A DNA stretch of 42,068 nt from Candidatus Binataceae bacterium (GTDB taxonomy: Bacteria > Desulfobacterota > Binatia > Binatales > Binataceae). Shown piece after piece: positions 17,590-25,932 of the stretch. The position numbers and the translations under genes are program-made. Location of the stretch: contig DASXMJ010000236.1 in the NCBI GenBank assembly GCA_036495685.1, positions 1 to 42,068 on the forward strand, given 5' to 3'. The notes under the pieces were generated by a model that was not told where the DNA came from, ran no database searches, and was given only the letters and a program-made list of their open reading frames with translations. Within the stretch, counting starts at the first letter, position 1, and each line of letters starts with the position of its first letter.

Positions 17590-19629
17590 CTAGGCCAGCC
17601 GCAACCCGGTAACCAGCACGTCGATAATCTTGATTCCGATGAAGGGAACGATCACGCCGCCCACGCCATAGATAAGCAGGTTGCGCCCCAGGATCGAGGC
17701 AGCCCCGAGCGGCCGATACTTGACTCCGCGCAGCGCGAGCGGGATTAGCGCAATGATGATGAGCGCGTTGAAAATCACCGCAGAAAGGATCGCGCTCTGC
17801 GGGGTGCCGAGGTGCATGATGTTGAGTGCCTGCAGTTCGGGATAGCCGACCACGAACATCGCCGGGATGATCGCGAAGTACTTGGCGACGTCGTTAGCGA
17901 TTGAAAACGTCGTCAGGGCGCCGCGCGTGATGAGGAGCTGCTTGCCGATTTCGACTACCTCCATAATCTTGGTCGGATTCGAGTCGAGATCGATCATGTT
18001 GCCGGCTTCGCGCGCTGCCTGGGTACCGGCATTCATCGCGATTCCTACGTCCGCTTGCGCGAGCGCGGGGGCATCGTTGGTGCCGTCGCCGATCATCGCG
18101 ACCAGTTTCCCCTGTGCCTGTTCCTCGCGGATGATCTTGAGCTTGCTCTCCGGGGTCGCCTGCGCGATATAGTCGTTCACGCCGGATTCCTTGGCGATGG
18201 CATCGGCGGTGAGCGGATTGTCACCGGTGATCATCACCGTGCGCAGGCCCATCGCATGCAGCCTCTCGAAGCGCTCGCGAATGCCCTCTTTGATAACGTC
18301 CTTCAGGTAGATAACTCCCATCGCGCGAGGACCGTCCGCTACGACCAGCGGGGTTCCACCGGCGCGCGCGATTCGTTCGACCACCGGGCTCAGCTCGGCG
18401 GGCGCCGTGCCAGCGTTGAGCGCGACGAATTCGATGATCTTGTCGGCCGCCCCCTTGCGAATCTTCCGGCTGGCGATATCGACGCCGCTCATCCGGGTCT
18501 GCGCTGAGAACGGCACGAACAGCGCGCCTTTGTCGGACAGCTCCCGTCCACGGATATTGAATTGTCTTTTGGCCAGCACCACGATCGACCTCCCCTCCGG
18601 CGTCTCGTCGGCCAGCGAGGCGAGCTGCGCGGCGTCCGCCAATTCCTCGATCGTAACCCCCGGCATCGGGATGAACTCCGAGGCCATGCGATCGCCGAGC
18701 GTGATGGTGCCGGTTTTGTCGAGCAGAAGCGTATCGACATCGCCGGCAGCTTCAACCGCACGCCCCGACATCGCGAGCACGTTGTGCTGGACCAGGCGGT
18801 CCATGCCGGCAATGCCGATGGCCGAGAGCAAGCCACCGATGGTGGTCGGGATCAGGCACACCAGCAGCGCCACCAGCACCGGGACCGAAAGGATGGTTCC
18901 CGCATAACGCGCAAACGGAAACAAGGTTACGCACACGAGCATGAAGATGATGGTCAAGCCCGCCAGCAGGATGCTAAGCGCGATTTCGTTGGGGGTTTTC
19001 TGGCGCTGCGCGCCTTCGACCAGCGCGATCATACGGTCGAGGAAGGTTTCGCCGGGGTTCGCCGAAATTCTGATTTTGATCCAATCGGAGATAACCGTGG
19101 TGCCACCAGTGACCGCGCTGCGATCGCCTCCGCTTTCGCGGATTACCGGCGCCGATTCCCCGGTAATGGCAGCCTCGTTGACCGCGGCGACCCCTTCGAT
19201 GACCTCACCATCGCCCGGAATGACCTGGCCCGCGCTGACTAGCACGATATCGCCCTTGCGCAGCGAAGTGGCAGGAATGGTCTCTTCTTTGCCGTTTCTT
19301 ACCACCCGGGCCTGGGTTTCTATTCGCGTGCGGCGCAGGTTATCGGCCTGGGCTTTGCCCCGCCCTTCGGCCATCGCCTCCGCAAAGTTGGCGAACGCGA
19401 CGGTAAACCACAGCCACAGCGCGATTTGTAGCTCGAAGCCGGCCAGCGCCAGCTGCCCTCCAAACGAATCGCGCAGCAGGATGATCGTGACTGCGGCCGC
19501 CGTCACTTCGACCACGAACATCACGGGATTCCTCACCTGGATGCGCGGATCGAATTTCCACAGAGAATCGATGAGCGCGCGCGAGACGATCTCCCGGTCG
19601 AAGAGCGAGCGAGATTTACTGTCGGCCAT
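17590..19629 (-). CDS. kdpB: K+-transporting P-type ATPase, catalytic subunit B
   Basis: KdpB hydrolyses ATP to drive K+ uptake through KdpA. The 679-residue protein carries the P-type signatures: TGES at 156-159 in the actuator domain, the membrane [10 protein letters not shown] segment, the phosphorylated D304 in [24 protein letters not shown], and [21 protein letters not shown] near residue 520. The TGES serine, phosphorylated in the E. coli pump to inhibit it when K+ returns, is present. A ribosome site (AGGAAGG) precedes the ATG at 19629. The gene lies 15 nt after kdpA and 10 nt before kdpC, as in a standard kdp operon. Confidence 0.98.
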   Translation of the reverse strand: MADSKSRSLFDREIVSRALIDSLWKFDPRIQVRNPVMFVVEVTAAAVTIILLRDSFGGQLALAGFELQIALWLWFTVAFANFAEAMAEGRGKAQADNLRRTRIETQARVVRNGKEETIPATSLRKGDIVLVSAGQVIPGDGEVIEGVAAVNEAAITGESAPVIRESGGDRSAVTGGTTVISDWIKIRISANPGETFLDRMIALVEGAQRQKTPNEIALSILLAGLTIIFMLVCVTLFPFARYAGTILSVPVLVALLVCLIPTTIGGLLSAIGIAGMDRLVQHNVLAMSGRAVEAAGDVDTLLLDKTGTITLGDRMASEFIPMPGVTIEELADAAQLASLADETPEGRSIVVLAKRQFNIRGRELSDKGALFVPFSAQTRMSGVDIASRKIRKGAADKIIEFVALNAGTAPAELSPVVERIARAGGTPLVVADGPRAMGVIYLKDVIKEGIRERFERLHAMGLRTVMITGDNPLTADAIAKESGVNDYIAQATPESKLKIIREEQAQGKLVAMIGDGTNDAPALAQADVGIAMNAGTQAAREAGNMIDLDSNPTKIMEVVEIGKQLLITRGALTTFSIANDVAKYFAIIPAMFVVGYPELQALNIMHLGTPQSAILSAVIFNALIIIALIPLALRGVKYRPLGAASILGRNLLIYGVGGVIVPFIGIKIIDVLVTGLRLA

Positions 19630-19644
19630 GGAGAACGTCCTTCC

Positions 19645-21372
19645 TCAGAAGAGTTTGCCGGCGTACAGGGCCAGGTGCTCGACGATCGGTCCGAGCGCAT
19701 CAGCGGGAAAAAAAGTCAACGCCGCCACGATCAAGATCACCCCGACCAGCAGCGCAACGAACAACGCGCCGGTGGTCGGGAAGGTGCCCGCGCTCACCGG
19801 CACGGATTTCTTTCCAGCCAGCGAGCCAGCCAGGGCCAGGGCAGGAATCATCATCATGAAGCGCCCCGGCAACATCACGAACGCCAGCGTGTAGTTGTAG
19901 AAGCGGGTGTTGGCGCTCAGGCCGGCGAATGCGGAGCCGTTGTTCGCACCCGCTTCGGAATACGCGTAGAGAATTTGCGAAAAACCATGCGGCCCCGGGT
20001 TGCTGATGCCCGCAAGGCCCGCCTTGGTCGCGACCGCGACCATCGCGCCGAGCAGAACCACGGCCGGGAAAATCAGTACATAAAACATGGCGAGTTTCAT
20101 CTCGCGTGCCTCAATTTTCTTTCCCAGGTACTCGGGCGTACGCCCGACCATTAGGCCCGCGATAAACACCGACAGCACCGCCATCACCAGCATCCCGAAC
20201 AACCCGGAGCCGACGCCGCCGAAAATAATCTCGCCGATTTGCATATTGAGCAGGGGAACCAAGCCGCCCAGCGGCAGGTAACTGTCGTGCATCGAGTTGA
20301 CCGCGCCGCACGAAGTGTCGGTGGTGACCGTCGCCCACAGCGCGGAGTCAACAATGCCGTAGCGGACTTCCTTGCCTTCCATGTTGCCGCCGCTCTGCGT
20401 GGCGGAGGCTTGTTGGTTAATTCCCATCGCGGCGAATTGCGGATTGCCTCGTTGCTCGCCCCAAATCGCCACCCCTGCTCCCCCCATGAACAGCAACGCC
20501 ATCGCGGCGAACAGCGCCCAGCCCTGGCGTCGATCGCCGGCCATCTTGCCGAAGGTGTGCGTGAGGGCGGCGCCGATCGCGAAAATCGCGACCATCTCGA
20601 TCAGGTTGCTGAGCGGAGTCGGATTTTCGTAAGGATGCGCGGAGTTGGCGTTGAAGAACCCGCCGCCATTAGTGCCCAGTTCTTTGATTATTTCCTGCGA
20701 AGCGACGGGACCCTGGGCGATAACCTGTTCGGCGCCTTCCAGGGTCTTGGCATGGACATACGGGCTCAGATTCTGCGGGACACCCTGCCAGACGAGTACC
20801 AGTGCGAACACGACCGACAGCGGCAGCAAGACCCACAAGGTGGTACGAACCAGATCGAACCAGAAATTTCCGAGGGTCCGCGCCGAGCGCCGCACGAATC
20901 CCCGTATCACCGCGATGGCCGCGGCGATGCCGGTGGCCGCCGACACAAAGTTGTGAAAGGCGAGCCCGGCCATCTGCGTGAGGTAGCTCATGGTGGTCTC
21001 GCCGCTGTACGCCTGCCAATTGGTATTGGTGGTGAAGCTCGCCGCCGTGTTGAAGGCCAGATCGGGGGCTAGCCCTGCAAGTCCCTGCGGATTGAAAGGC
21101 AGCAAGCCTTGCAATCGCTCCAGCGCGTAGAGCACCAGCATACCCACCAGGCTGAACCACAGAATCGCGATGGTGTACTCGCCCCAGGTCATTTCGGTCG
21201 CCGGATGGACGCCACAGAGGCGGTAGATTGCTCGTTCAACCGGTCGTAGCACGGGATCGAGAAAGGTCCGTTCTTCGGCGAACACGCGTGCCATATAAAG
21301 ACCCAACGGCACGCTGATCACCGTCACCAGCAAAAAAAAGATCCCGACCTGCAGGACTGCGTTCCAGACCAT
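19645..21372 (-). CDS. kdpA: K+-transporting ATPase, K+-channel-like subunit A
   Basis: KdpA is the K+-selective, channel-like membrane subunit. The 575-residue protein has about ten hydrophobic spans and the four selectivity-loop regions of the family: [47 protein letters not shown] and [13 protein letters not shown]. An opening like [20 protein letters not shown] and the segment [19 protein letters not shown] are standard. GGAG stands 6 nt before the ATG. It is 23 nt downstream of kdpF. Confidence 0.98.
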   Translation of the reverse strand: MVWNAVLQVGIFFLLVTVISVPLGLYMARVFAEERTFLDPVLRPVERAIYRLCGVHPATEMTWGEYTIAILWFSLVGMLVLYALERLQGLLPFNPQGLAGLAPDLAFNTAASFTTNTNWQAYSGETTMSYLTQMAGLAFHNFVSAATGIAAAIAVIRGFVRRSARTLGNFWFDLVRTTLWVLLPLSVVFALVLVWQGVPQNLSPYVHAKTLEGAEQVIAQGPVASQEIIKELGTNGGGFFNANSAHPYENPTPLSNLIEMVAIFAIGAALTHTFGKMAGDRRQGWALFAAMALLFMGGAGVAIWGEQRGNPQFAAMGINQQASATQSGGNMEGKEVRYGIVDSALWATVTTDTSCGAVNSMHDSYLPLGGLVPLLNMQIGEIIFGGVGSGLFGMLVMAVLSVFIAGLMVGRTPEYLGKKIEAREMKLAMFYVLIFPAVVLLGAMVAVATKAGLAGISNPGPHGFSQILYAYSEAGANNGSAFAGLSANTRFYNYTLAFVMLPGRFMMMIPALALAGSLAGKKSVPVSAGTFPTTGALFVALLVGVILIVAALTFFPADALGPIVEHLALYAGKLF

Positions 21373-21395
21373 CAGGGTTCTCCGGTCGTCGAGGC

Positions 21396-21488
21396 TCAGA
21401 ATTTGTCGGGCCGAATCAGCGCGTAGATCAGATACGCCGTCAGTCCAGTCGCAAGAGAGACACCAAGAATGAAGTCAAGCAGACTCAT
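21396..21488 (-). CDS. kdpF: K+-transporting ATPase small subunit F (30 aa)
   Basis: This very short gene encodes a 30-residue single-span peptide that begins [15 protein letters not shown] and ends [13 protein letters not shown]. The ending YALIRPxKF is the hallmark of KdpF, which stabilises the KdpFABC complex in the membrane. It starts at the ATG at 21488, inside an ATGA overlap with the micro-ORF upstream, and ends 23 nt before kdpA. Confidence 0.93.
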   Translation of the reverse strand: MSLLDFILGVSLATGLTAYLIYALIRPDKF

Positions 21489-21568
21489 ATCTTCTGGCAT
21501 CCCAGCACATATGAGATAGCAAGGGCAAAGAAAGCCACCGTCGCTAAGAGAGCAGCAAAGTCAGGCAT
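21485..21568 (-). CDS. 27-residue membrane micro-ORF preceding kdpF
   Basis: An ATG at 21568 opens 27 codons whose TGA overlaps the kdpF start (ATGA), the pattern of coupled genes. The peptide begins MPDFAALLATVAFFALAISY and ends VLGCQKI: one hydrophobic helix followed by a Cys and a basic residue. From memory, similar micro-ORFs with a Y-V-x-x-C ending lie before kdpF in other bacteria and usually go unannotated. No Shine-Dalgarno sequence is visible. If the sigma-54-type promoter at 21582-21597 is used, the leader would be only about 3 nt, so translation would have to be leaderless or the promoter reading is off. A role as an extra Kdp-complex subunit is a guess. Confidence 0.6.
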   Translation of the reverse strand: MPDFAALLATVAFFALAISYVLGCQKI

Positions 21569-21581
21569 GGCAGGCTTATGT

Positions 21582-21597
21582 AGCATTGCTCATGCCA
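21582..21597 (-). promoter_or_regulatory. Candidate sigma-54 (-24/-12) promoter of the kdp operon
   Basis: The minus strand reads TGGCATGAGCAATGCT. Against the consensus TGGCACGNNNNTTGCW it matches 10 of 12 defined bases, with the essential GG and GC in exact spacing. It points at kdp. The predicted start is near 21571. The downstream regulator gene in this operon encodes a sigma-54 activator, which makes the match meaningful. Confidence 0.65.
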
Positions 21598-21623
21598 GAC
21601 TTGAAAATTCAACCTCTCCAATG

Positions 21624-21709
21624 TTGCAGTTCCGTGCAAATCACAAGACCTTACAATTTGCAGGACTTTCGTCATGCGAATTGCACCGGTTCGCTTTTCG
21701 TTTGGTGCA
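21624..21709. promoter_or_regulatory. Cluster of dyads, candidate enhancer sites for the NtrC-type regulator
   Basis: Between the two outward sigma-54-type promoters lie three inverted repeats: TTGCA-N6-TGCAA at 21624-21639, GCGAA-N9-TTCGC at 21676-21694, and GCACC-N16-GGTGC at 21683-21708. A further TTTGCA stands at 21657-21662. The TTGCA/TGCAA half-site recurs. Distances of roughly 60-140 bp to the predicted kdp start, and 105-190 bp to the DUF2383 start, suit upstream activator sites. Which dyad the regulator binds is not determined. Confidence 0.45.
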
Positions 21710-21787
21710 GCTGGAAGCTTTTACGCACGCGTGACTCAAGTCGGGTACGCTTGATGGAAAAAGCCTGATGGTTTTGTAGGTTCCGGG

Positions 21788-21803
21788 TGGCGGGAGACTT
21801 GCA
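21788..21803 (+). promoter_or_regulatory. Candidate sigma-54 (-24/-12) promoter of the DUF2383 gene
   Basis: The plus strand reads TGGCGGGAGACTTGCA, matching 10 of 12 defined consensus bases with GG and GC correctly spaced. The predicted start near 21814 gives a 57-nt leader ending in a good AAGGAG ribosome site before the ATG at 21871. It faces away from the kdp promoter across the shared dyads. Confidence 0.65.
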
Positions 21804-21870
21804 GGTCACAATGCAGAACGCGGTGGCTTCCGCGGCTTCTCCATTTTTTTAAAGCAAGGAGCCATCTTTT

Positions 21871-22314
21871 ATGAACATCGTCGAGATCCTGGATCGTTTG
21901 ATTGCAGTCTCCATCGACAGTGAAAAACGCTATCGCCACGCGGCGAAAGATGTTGAACGCACCAGCCTTGAGAAGTTTTTCCGAGGGCAAGCACTCACCC
22001 GTAAAGCGGCCGCGGATGAGCTCAGCGCCGAGCGCATGAAAATGAACGGCGACGCTATCGAGCACGGAACGCTGAGCGGTCTCGCAGACCGGACGGCCTT
22101 GGACTTCTCGGTGATAATGAGCAAGGGCGACACTGGGGTCATGGAATGGTGTCGCGAAGATGACGAACAGGTCATCGCCGAGTACGAAAAGGCATTGGCG
22201 GAAAAGCTACCCGAGCAGTTGCGGCTGATGCTTGAGCGACAGCTGGAGCATGTTCGCGGCGCAGTCGGCAAACTGGAGGGCGCGCTCAGCGTCTTCGGGA
22301 AACCTCGTTCGTAG
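21871..22314 (+). CDS. DUF2383 / PA2169-family four-helix-bundle protein
   Basis: The 147-residue protein is all-helical and soluble. The N-terminal ILDRLIAVSIDSEKRYRHAA, the central RGQALTRKAAADEL and the C-terminal helix pair (MLERQLEHVRGAVGKLEGAL) match the DUF2383 family, a ferritin-like four-helix bundle of unknown biochemical role seen near stress genes. The acidic/His pattern typical of a metal site is only partly present, and I do not claim metal binding. A strong AAGGAG lies 10 nt before the ATG. It is divergent from kdp and carries its own sigma-54-type promoter, so it may be induced with the K+ pump. Confidence 0.85.
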   Translation: MNIVEILDRLIAVSIDSEKRYRHAAKDVERTSLEKFFRGQALTRKAAADELSAERMKMNGDAIEHGTLSGLADRTALDFSVIMSKGDTGVMEWCREDDEQVIAEYEKALAEKLPEQLRLMLERQLEHVRGAVGKLEGALSVFGKPRS

Positions 22315-22910
22315 TCTTAGGTGGCCAGCCACCGCCGGGACCTCCCGGAACGTGCGAATTTTCTCCTGGTACACCTCGATCGCGCGCAGAACATTGGTAT
22401 GGCCAACGTTATCGACGAGAACTTCCACACCTCGCACGTAGAAAACGGAAACCACTACTGAGTCCGACTCGCTCGCCAGCGTGGTTACCGCGATCGGCGT
22501 GGTGATGATGCGGCGCTGATCGAACTCGGCGGCGGCGGAGACTTCGTCGGTACTTTGGGTGGAGCGTCAAGCTGGGCGAAGTAAGCGCACGCTGGCTCAT
22601 GCAGGTTCGACCCGCAACGGCAGCCGCAGTAGTGGCGGCCGCACTGACAGTCAGTATCGCGAGCGCCGCGGTACCGGTGCCAAATGCGATGCGCGTCTCG
22701 CCGGCCTTGGGTTTCGACAGGTAGTCTAGCCAGCATCCCTCGCAATCCTCCGCCGGCCGGCGCAGTCGGTCCGACGTCGTAGCGAGCGGAGCGTGCAAGG
22801 CAATCCCGCGCGCCCCCGATTTCCTCTAAAGGAAACGACGGGCTTTGCCTTTCCTATCGCTGCCCGAGCATGGTAGTTGAACGCGAAGCTCCCCTTTTTG
22901 GAGAAGACCG
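22315..22910. other. About 600 bp without a clear gene; possibly a decayed minus-strand gene
   Basis: Two minus-strand frames contain protein-like stretches. One is a hydrophobic Ala-rich segment (AALAILTVSAAATTAAAVAG) near 22610-22680. The other, in a different frame, runs SVVVSVFYVRGVEVLVDN and VLRAIEVYQEKIRTF near 22360-22470. Neither has a good start or continues cleanly, and the second runs antisense into the DUF2383 gene. They could be remnants of one frameshifted gene, but I recognise no family. The last 60 bp hold the ribosome site of the next gene. Confidence 0.3.
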
Positions 22911-23459
22911 ATGATTTCCAGAGAACAGCGAGTCCCGTTTGCAGATACCTCCAAGCTGCCTGCCGATTTCGACCTGGAGCGCTACAAGGTCAACGGCAAG
23001 GTGGTCAACATCTTTGGCGTGCTGATCAACCATCCGAAACTGCTTAGGGCTTGGGGGCGGTTCGGTGCATATATTCTGAGCAACGAGCAGACGCTCTCCC
23101 CGCGCGAACGCGAGATCGCGATCCTGCGGATCGGATGGCTGAACCAGGCGCAATACGAATGGGAGCAGCACGTAAGGATTGGCAAGACCTCGGGCCTGAG
23201 CGATGACGATATCGATCGGATCACCAAGGGGCCGCAGGCCGGGTGGAACCGGAATGAGGCGGCCCTGCTCCAGGCAGCCGATGATTTGTTCGAGAACTCA
23301 GTCGTTTCGGACGAGACGTGGAAGACGCTTTCTGAACGTTACAATACCCAGCAGATGATGGACCTGGTGTTTACCATCGGCCAGTACAATCTGGTGTCGT
23401 GGGCCTTGAACAGCCTGGGCGTCCCGCTCGATGAGTACTTGCCGGGAGCAAAGAAATAA
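22911..23459 (+). CDS. Carboxymuconolactone decarboxylase-family (AhpD-fold) protein
   Basis: The 182-residue protein has the all-helical AhpD fold: LSPREREIAILRIGWLNQAQYEWEQHVRIGKTSGLSD corresponds to the core motif, split here as LSPREREIAILRIGW and YEWEQHVRIGKTSG. Where AhpD peroxidase-reducing members have a CxxC pair, this one has none, and instead keeps the E-W-E-x-H group of the decarboxylase-type branch. Those members act on lactones or are uncharacterised. GGAGAAG precedes the ATG. It is followed after 32 nt by the dienelactone hydrolase gene, so the two are probably one operon, perhaps for ring-cleavage products of aromatic compounds; that pathway is inference. Confidence 0.88.
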   Translation: MISREQRVPFADTSKLPADFDLERYKVNGKVVNIFGVLINHPKLLRAWGRFGAYILSNEQTLSPREREIAILRIGWLNQAQYEWEQHVRIGKTSGLSDDDIDRITKGPQAGWNRNEAALLQAADDLFENSVVSDETWKTLSERYNTQQMMDLVFTIGQYNLVSWALNSLGVPLDEYLPGAKK

Positions 23460-23491
23460 CCCTCGGAACCTCGAAGCATAGGAGCGATCGA

Positions 23492-24211
23492 ATGAAGACG
23501 GAAACCATGGAATACCAGGACGGTGACGTGAAGCTCATCGGCTATTTTGCGTACGACGACCGCAAGCCCGGCAAGCGCCCTGGAATCCTGGTGATGCCGG
23601 AAGCGTTTGGCCTCGGCGATCACGCCAAGAAGCGCGCAGAGCGGCTGGCGGAACTTGGCTACGCCGCGCTGGCCGGCGATCCCTATGGCAACGGCGCGAC
23701 GGCTCCCGACCTGCCGGGCGCAATGAAACTTGCCACCCCGCTGTTTGAGAACGTGGACAAGCTGCGCAAGCGCGGACGCGCCGCGCTCGACAAGCTCGCG
23801 TCGCTGCCCCAGGTCGATAGCAGCAGGCTCGCCGCGATGGGCTTCTGCATGGGCGGCTCATTCGCGCTGGAGCTGGCGCGCGATGGCGCTCCGCTGCGCG
23901 GGATAGTCTCATTTCATGGTGCATTGCAGACGCAGCGCCCGGCAACTCCTAGCGGCGTGAAAGCAAGGATCCTGGTCTGCACCGGTGCTGACGATCCGAT
24001 GATTCCGGTAGCGCAGGTAAACGGTTTCGAAGAGGAAATGACCAAGGCCGGCGCTGACTGGCAGGTGGTCTCATACGGCGGAACCGTGCATAGTTTCACC
24101 AACGTCGATGCCGACGCCGCCGGTATCCCCGGGGTCAAGTACAACAAGTCATCGGACGAGCGTTCCTGGAAGGCGATGAAATCGTTCTTCGAGGAAATCT
24201 TCGCCGCCTAG
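23492..24211 (+). CDS. Dienelactone hydrolase-family protein
   Basis: The 239-residue alpha/beta hydrolase carries the dienelactone-hydrolase nucleophile elbow with Cys in place of Ser (GFCMGGSFALEL, C119), the acid in TGADDPMIP and the His in YGGTVHSFTNVDAD. Such enzymes open dienelactones or related esters in chlorocatechol-type pathways, although most family members have other, unknown substrates. AGGAG lies 7 nt before the ATG. It pairs with the carboxymuconolactone decarboxylase-like gene upstream and ends before a strong terminator-like hairpin shared with the convergent quinone oxidoreductase gene. Confidence 0.9.
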   Translation: MKTETMEYQDGDVKLIGYFAYDDRKPGKRPGILVMPEAFGLGDHAKKRAERLAELGYAALAGDPYGNGATAPDLPGAMKLATPLFENVDKLRKRGRAALDKLASLPQVDSSRLAAMGFCMGGSFALELARDGAPLRGIVSFHGALQTQRPATPSGVKARILVCTGADDPMIPVAQVNGFEEEMTKAGADWQVVSYGGTVHSFTNVDADAAGIPGVKYNKSSDERSWKAMKSFFEEIFAA

Positions 24212-24233
24212 CGCGCGACTGCAAAAGATTGTC

Positions 24234-24265
24234 CCGTCCTCCCCCTTTTACGAGCGGGAGGACGG
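24234..24265. terminator. Perfect 10-bp hairpin between convergent genes
   Basis: CCGTCCTCCC at 24234-24243 pairs perfectly with GGGAGGACGG at 24256-24265 around a 12-nt loop. It sits between the stops of the dienelactone hydrolase gene (plus) and the quinone oxidoreductase gene (minus), where a bidirectional terminator is expected. No long T-run follows on the plus strand. Confidence 0.6.
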
Positions 24266-24270
24266 CGCGC

Positions 24271-25239
24271 TCACGGATTGAGGACTAGCTTTCCGGTCGA
24301 CTGGCGCGACTCCATGAAGCGATGCGCCTGTGCGGCCTCGGCCAGGGGAAATTTCCTGCCGATCAGCAACTTGAGCTTGCCCTGCGCGATCAGCTTCAGC
24401 GATTCTTCAATCCCGCGTCGCATCACTTCCGGCAGCGGCGACACGGCATAGAGGGTGAAGCCGCTCACCTTGGCGGACTTCTGGAAGAGCGAGAACATGT
24501 TCAGGGGCTGCGGGGGGCCGCCGGCGCGTCCGTACAGGATGATGTGGCCGAACGCCGCGACGCATCCAAGACCTTTTTCGAACGTGGTCGCTCCGACCGC
24601 ATCCAGGATCAGATCGGCGCCGCGGCCGCCGGTGAGGCGGTTGGTCTCTTCCGCAAAATCGTCGGTCGCGTAATTGATCGCGTCGTCTGCGCCGTACTCC
24701 TTGATCAGCGCGGCTTTTGAATCGCTCGAAACGGTTCCGATGACACGGGCTCCCGCAGCCTTAGCGATCTGTACCGCCACGATTCCGACTCCGCCCGCTG
24801 CGGAGTGCACCAGCACGGTCTGGCCGGACGTCGTCTGATGGCACGTGTGCAACATGTGCCAAGCGGTCAGCACCTGGATCGGGAAGGCCGCGCCGTCATC
24901 GAACGATAGCGAGTCGGGCAGGGGGATGACCTGGCTGGCGGGTATGACGGCATACTCGGCGTATGCCTTGCTGCCGATTCCGGCAACCCGCATCCCTGGT
25001 TTGAGATTGGGAACGCCGGACCCCACCGAGTCGATCTCACCGGCAGCCTCGAAGCCGGGAACATCGGGAAGCTGCGGCTGCATCAGGTACTGGCCCTGGC
25101 GAAACAAGGTATCCGCAAAATTGATTCCCGCCGAGCGCACCCGAATCACAACCGTGCCCGGTTTCGCTTCGGGTTTCGGGACATCGCCCAGACGCAGAAC
25201 TTCAGGTCCGCCTAGTTTTTCGAAGATGACTGCTTTCAT
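24271..25239 (-). CDS. Zinc-free NADPH:quinone oxidoreductase (MDR family)
   Basis: The 322-residue protein is a medium-chain dehydrogenase of the quinone-reductase branch. It begins MKAVIFEKLGGPEVLRLGDV, has the GroES-like fold (VRSAGINFADTLFRQGQY, PDVPGFEAAGEI) and the NADPH-binding segment VLVHSAAGGVGIVAVQIAK. The catalytic zinc ligands of alcohol dehydrogenases are absent. It probably reduces quinones or enones with NADPH in the cytoplasm. It stands alone, convergent with the dienelactone hydrolase gene. Confidence 0.92.
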   Translation of the reverse strand: MKAVIFEKLGGPEVLRLGDVPKPEAKPGTVVIRVRSAGINFADTLFRQGQYLMQPQLPDVPGFEAAGEIDSVGSGVPNLKPGMRVAGIGSKAYAEYAVIPASQVIPLPDSLSFDDGAAFPIQVLTAWHMLHTCHQTTSGQTVLVHSAAGGVGIVAVQIAKAAGARVIGTVSSDSKAALIKEYGADDAINYATDDFAEETNRLTGGRGADLILDAVGATTFEKGLGCVAAFGHIILYGRAGGPPQPLNMFSLFQKSAKVSGFTLYAVSPLPEVMRRGIEESLKLIAQGKLKLLIGRKFPLAEAAQAHRFMESRQSTGKLVLNP

Positions 25240-25285
25240 GATGAAACCCCATCGGTTGCGTAGTCAGTTTCATTGTGCAACCTAC

Positions 25286-25305
25286 GCGTGGCTTCGACGC
25301 CACGC
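25286..25305. repeat. 7-bp perfect inverted repeat upstream of the quinone oxidoreductase gene
   Basis: GCGTGGC at 25286-25292 and GCCACGC at 25299-25305 flank a 6-nt loop (TTCGAC). It lies about 50 bp before the quinone oxidoreductase start, a place for a repressor operator or leader hairpin. The rest of the 25240-25482 spacer shows no gene. Confidence 0.35.
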
Positions 25306-25482
25306 AAATGGAAGTGACCATACCGACGCGCACAGAACCCATGAAGACGGCACCAAGAAACGTCACCGAGATCCCGGCGCCACGGACCTGAGCCCGACGT
25401 CAACTGGGCGCCAGCCGGAAATGCTCAGCTGTCGCATTGCTTTTGATGACGGCTCCCCGCAATATCTCTCGGGGGAAGACGA

Positions 25483-25917
25483 ATGAGGAACCTAATCCGA
25501 CCTTTGCTTGTTGCCGCAATCTTGGCCGCCTGTGCGTGGGCAGCCGCCCCTGGGCATGCTGCGGAGCCATCCGCGGCCGCCAGCCCGGGCACGCTGCCGC
25601 CCAAGTGGGACAAGCGTATTCCGCTGCCTCCCGGTGCAGTGCTGCTGTCCTCGACCACCCCCAAAGTGGGCGTCGTCTATTCTGCCGATTTCGCGGCGCC
25701 CGGCAGCTACGACGAACTGGTGAAATTTTACGAAACGCAGCTAGCGAAGGCTGGGTTCAAGATGGGACCCAAGGTCGCCATTCCGGCGCGGAAGGTGTAC
25801 AACCGCACCTTCACCTGGACGGACATACTGGACAGTGTGGTGATAACGCCCAGCACCGCAGACCCATCAAAAATGAACGTGCACGTTACGTACACCCCCT
25901 TGCCTGATACGAAGTAG
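25483..25917 (+). CDS. Exported protein of unknown function (144 aa)
   Basis: The product has a clear signal peptide (MRNLIRPLLVAAILAACAWA, then AAPGHAAEP, with cleavage likely after AxA). The mature part is about 115 residues. It has a proline-rich lead (LPPKWDKRIPLPPGAVLLSS), then SADFAAPGSYDELVKFYETQ and LAKAGFKMG, the pattern of small periplasmic alpha/beta domains in which a helix follows a strand beginning with an aspartate. I recognise no named family. A purine-rich GGGGGAAG lies before the ATG. It is convergent with the gene at 25933. Confidence 0.75.
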   Translation: MRNLIRPLLVAAILAACAWAAAPGHAAEPSAAASPGTLPPKWDKRIPLPPGAVLLSSTTPKVGVVYSADFAAPGSYDELVKFYETQLAKAGFKMGPKVAIPARKVYNRTFTWTDILDSVVITPSTADPSKMNVHVTYTPLPDTK

Positions 25918-25932
25918 TCGAGGCCAGCTCGG

